DNA of 64,000 nucleotides from Gyromitra esculenta (lineage: Eukaryota; Ascomycota; Pezizomycetes; Pezizales; Discinaceae), in assembly GCA_038503075.1 (NCBI GenBank), contig JBCAML010000012.1:868001-932000 (forward strand), in the 5' to 3' direction. The notes below the pieces were generated by a model. That model worked only from the letters and a program-made list of their open reading frames with translations. It ran no database searches and was not told the origin of the DNA. Shown piece by piece: positions 61,850 through 64,000 of this stretch (position 1 is the stretch's first letter; the number at the start of each line of letters is the position of its first letter). The position numbers and the translations under genes were made by a program.

Positions 61850-63269
61850 CTGATTTTGATAGCGAGTCCGACAAACGTACAGAGTAAGATGAGCTGAAGA
61901 TACACGTGGTCTCGAACTGATGGCCCTCGCTCGAACACAATAGACGACGCCTCTATTGATTTCGTTTTGAAAAATATCGCCGGCGGACTTGCAACACTTA
62001 TCTACATGCTCATATATGTAATTGTAACTGTATTTATTTAGTGATGTAGGTCTGGCAACGAGACCACATACATACATGTATACGTATAGTACATAAGTCT
62101 TCCCTTATAATCCTATTCGATTTAGTTGTTGGCGAAGTTCATTGGTCTACTTCTATACCAGGCAGTTAGGCCCTCTGTTCTATTTAGACCATACTATATA
62201 AACAGACTCTTCGCCTCTCTTCTTGGAGGGTCGCCTTAGGTGCAGCTATCCAAGAGCCTCCGCAGTACTACATGTATTAAGGTGGTATTACGAGAGGCGC
62301 AGTGATTCACCAATTAGTGATCCACACTAAAGTGTGGATTTGCAGGCTCGACTTAGGTTTTCCTCCTCTTCCTTTCTATTTAACTTACAAAGCCGCGCCA
62401 ACTGAAATAGGTTTTAGGAACAACCACCTGGAGATTGAGACTGGGGGATCCTCGCAATGCCGGCGAGGAGAGGGTCATCAGGAAGTCTTAGCGGTTCTGC
62501 AGGTCAGAAAATATCGAGCTCAATTTTTAGAACCCCTGGCACCACTTCGGTAGCCCTGGCTGCGTCGTTGGTATTGCACTGTCTTCAGCTGATGTTCAAC
62601 TTTTTCGTTATTTCCCTGGCTGCTGTGCGAGGGGGCGAGGAAATTGTTTCTGTATTTGCTGTTTACTGTTTTTTCTGAGATAAGATGCCCGGTTTGAGGG
62701 CTTCTGGTGTTTAGTTGGTAATGATAAGAGACGGTATCTTTCATTTTCCCATGGATTTTCTCAACGTCTCTATCACTGTTCACTACATCCAGAATTTATA
62801 CACGCTTCTTAAATCTCTTGAAGAGTTAGTAATTCCTTCCCTCTGTAGCGTCAATTTTAGGTAGCTCTTTCAAACATAGCATCTAGCAAGGCACTACTTT
62901 TCAGAGAGGAGATTGTGTTACTCTTCATCCGGGAATAGAATAGGACAGTTAAGTGTTCGGAACACTTCGATACAATAAGCACGATGAAAACCACATGTAG
63001 TCTCGATCTTTATGTTTAGAATTTATAGTACTAATCTATCAACCGCATCGAGAGCTAGAAGTGACTTGGACAAAATAAATTTACAGAAAGTAGATTAATG
63101 ATTGTTCTACCACAATGCTATTAGGTTCATTACACTAATTATTTCGCTAACCCGACGATCTATTTGGGCCGTGTAGATTATTCTTCCCCCATTGCTTTGC
63201 CGACGGCCTTATCAGCCTCCCCCTCCACTGTCTTCACCCAAATAATCACTCACCCCCTCTTGCGACTTC

Positions 63270-63710
63270 TTAGTTCTGCCTGGGCTTAACAATCCCATCG
63301 TGTACAATGTAGTGGACGATCGTACTATCCTCCGAGACTACCGCCAACAGTAACCTCTTCCCCCTCTGTTTTCCCTCCTTATTAACCCCCCAAAAACCCT
63401 CTGGTAGCGAGTCAAACACCTCTGCCCATTTCCTCAGCGTCCATTTCTCGCGCAGATCAACCGGGAGAATCCACTCCTGCTGCATTCGTTCCGGCGCATT
63501 CTTATCATCGACGGAGTACTCTGAAGCGTTATCAGGATCGATGTAGACAGGTTCTGGCGGTAGTCCAGTTATGAGCGGACGTGGATAGGCCAATGAGGTA
63601 TGGGCTTCGAGAGAGCTCCAGTCAGCCTGGTGAAGGAGGTTTTTGTAAACTGTTTGCAGCAGGCCGAGGAGGTGGGGGGAGGAGTGGTCGGTGGGGAGTG
63701 GGGCAGACAT
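63270..63710 (-). CDS. sen15: tRNA-splicing endonuclease subunit Sen15
   Basis: A single uninterrupted ORF of 146 aa. The N-terminal part has an amphipathic helix (HLLGLLQTVYKNLLHQADW). The core contains QEWILPVDLREKWTLRKWAEVFDSLP and a final strand set (KRLLLAVVSEDSTIVHYIVHDGIVKP), both typical of fungal Sen15. Sen15 is a non-catalytic subunit of the Sen2-Sen34-Sen54-Sen15 complex that cuts introns from pre-tRNAs. It pairs with Sen34 through its C-terminal strand. Length fits fungal members. It is divergent from Icp55, with 81 bp between start codons. Confidence 0.85.
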   Translation of the reverse strand: MSAPLPTDHSSPHLLGLLQTVYKNLLHQADWSSLEAHTSLAYPRPLITGLPPEPVYIDPDNASEYSVDDKNAPERMQQEWILPVDLREKWTLRKWAEVFDSLPEGFWGVNKEGKQRGKRLLLAVVSEDSTIVHYIVHDGIVKPRQN

Positions 63711-63791
63711 GGTGAATTGCAGCGGTGGTGGAGATGGTGGGGATGGAAGTTGAAGAGAGGATGCAACCGCACCTCTCAGAAATTCACAGCC
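63711..63791. promoter_or_regulatory. Short divergent promoter, Sen15 / Icp55
   Basis: Only 81 bp separate the two start codons, so both genes must share a compact bidirectional promoter or have overlapping leaders. No TATA box is evident. Confidence 0.5.
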
Positions 63792-64000
63792 ATGCAGTGC
63801 CGATCGTGGGTAACAACATTTCGTCGGCTTTCGTCTTCAAGACCTGCGATTCCTCGTCTGAATTGTGCTTCAATTGCACCGAGACATTGCGCTGATGCTT
63901 CCCGGAGATGGCTATCGTCAAGTGCGAAGGTGCCAAAACTGCGTTTCGGACAGCCTACGTTCGAGACGCATCCGCATTTGCTGAAAAGCGGTGAAGGTTT
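63792..64000 (+). CDS. icp55: Mitochondrial intermediate-cleaving peptidase Icp55, 5' part only
   Basis: An open frame runs from ATG 63792 to the window end (69 codons and two bases). The first 45 residues are rich in Arg and Ser and lack acidic residues at the start (WVTTFRRLSSSRPAIPRLN; RRWLSSSAKVPKL), a typical mitochondrial targeting sequence. LRFGQPTFETHPHLLKSGEG then matches the entry of the Icp55 / Xaa-Pro aminopeptidase P family. Icp55 trims one residue from imported matrix proteins after MPP cleavage. The metal-binding catalytic part lies outside the window. The call rests on this short but distinctive start. Confidence 0.75.
   Translation, partial: MQCRSWVTTFRRLSSSRPAIPRLNCASIAPRHCADASRRWLSSSAKVPKLRFGQPTFETHPHLLKSGEG

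Larger units (their letters stand above)
61332..62276. repeat. Cluster of four TACATGTA palindromes
   Basis: Copies at 61332-61339, 61394-61401, 62073-62080 and 62269-62276. The second and third share a longer context resembling TACATGTATACGTATAG, also seen at 1593. Near-copies CCACATGTAG lie at 61277 and 62991. Confidence 0.55.
61082..63269. other. Intergenic, 2.2 kb, cluster of palindromes
   Basis: No supported gene. This spacer has the densest set of TACATGTA palindromes (61332, 61394, 62073, 62269) plus near-matches (61278 and 62992) and two perfect bipartite elements (61432 and 61833). The ORF at 62302-62553 has no partner or motif. Confidence 0.5.

Noticed and set aside
63234..63252. 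TCAC repeat near 63234
   Set aside because: The two TCAC half-sites are 12 bp apart, not 10, so it does not fit the element.

Overview
The window is nuclear DNA from a filamentous ascomycete (Pezizomycotina). The genes are split by short introns (mostly 45-70 nt) with GT..AG ends, often a CTAAC-type branch point, and A/T-rich intergenic DNA. The gene set is typically fungal: an Msn2/Seb1-type zinc-finger regulator, Nic96, Mtr3, Snu114, Pus1 and Icp55. The long spacers (up to about 8.4 kb) hint at an early-diverging class such as Pezizomycetes or Orbiliomycetes, but that is only a guess. I see no bacterial operon, CRISPR array, rRNA or convincing tRNA.

Layout. 1-2.4 kb: a spliced U1A/U2B''-like snRNP gene (+), then a possibly broken small secreted cysteine-rich gene (-). 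2.4-10.8 kb: gene-poor, rich in simple repeats. 10.8-12.6 kb: the Msn2-like regulator (-) with a long gene-free region upstream of it (to 19.3 kb). 19.3-20.6 kb: thioredoxin-PITH protein (-). 22.5-23.0 kb: a 155-aa coiled-coil orphan (-). 24.5-27.1 kb: TFIIF alpha (-). 28.1-31.6 kb: eIF5B (-). 32.9-33.8 kb: probable remnant of a fungal trypsin-like hypothetical protein (-). 34.5-36.1 kb and 36.9-40.7 kb: two large unrecognised genes, divergent. 41.3-44.7 kb: Snu114 (-), nine exons. 44.7-49.1 kb: gene-poor, with a MITE-like foldback element. 49.1-50.1 kb: exosome Mtr3 (-). 51.6-52.3 kb: a 180-aa unknown (-). 52.7-57.5 kb: eIF3b (-) and Pus1 (+), divergent. 57.9-61.1 kb: Nic96 (+). 63.3-64.0 kb: Sen15 (-) and the start of Icp55 (+), 81 bp apart and divergent.

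Most recognised genes serve core RNA and protein synthesis: splicing (U2B'', Snu114), transcription (TFIIF), RNA decay (Mtr3), tRNA maturation (Pus1, Sen15), translation initiation (eIF5B, eIF3b) and nuclear transport (Nic96). They are ordinary housekeeping loci, with no sign of a secondary-metabolite or defence cluster.

The most striking unexplained signal is in the non-coding DNA. A 17-bp bipartite element, TCAY-N6-TCACTCG (direct TCAC half-sites exactly 10 bp apart), recurs at about 14 intergenic places. A palindrome, TACATGTA, occurs 14 times where about one is expected. Both look like binding sites of abundant sequence-specific factors, or another genome-wide element. All counts and splice sites were worked out by eye from the sequence.
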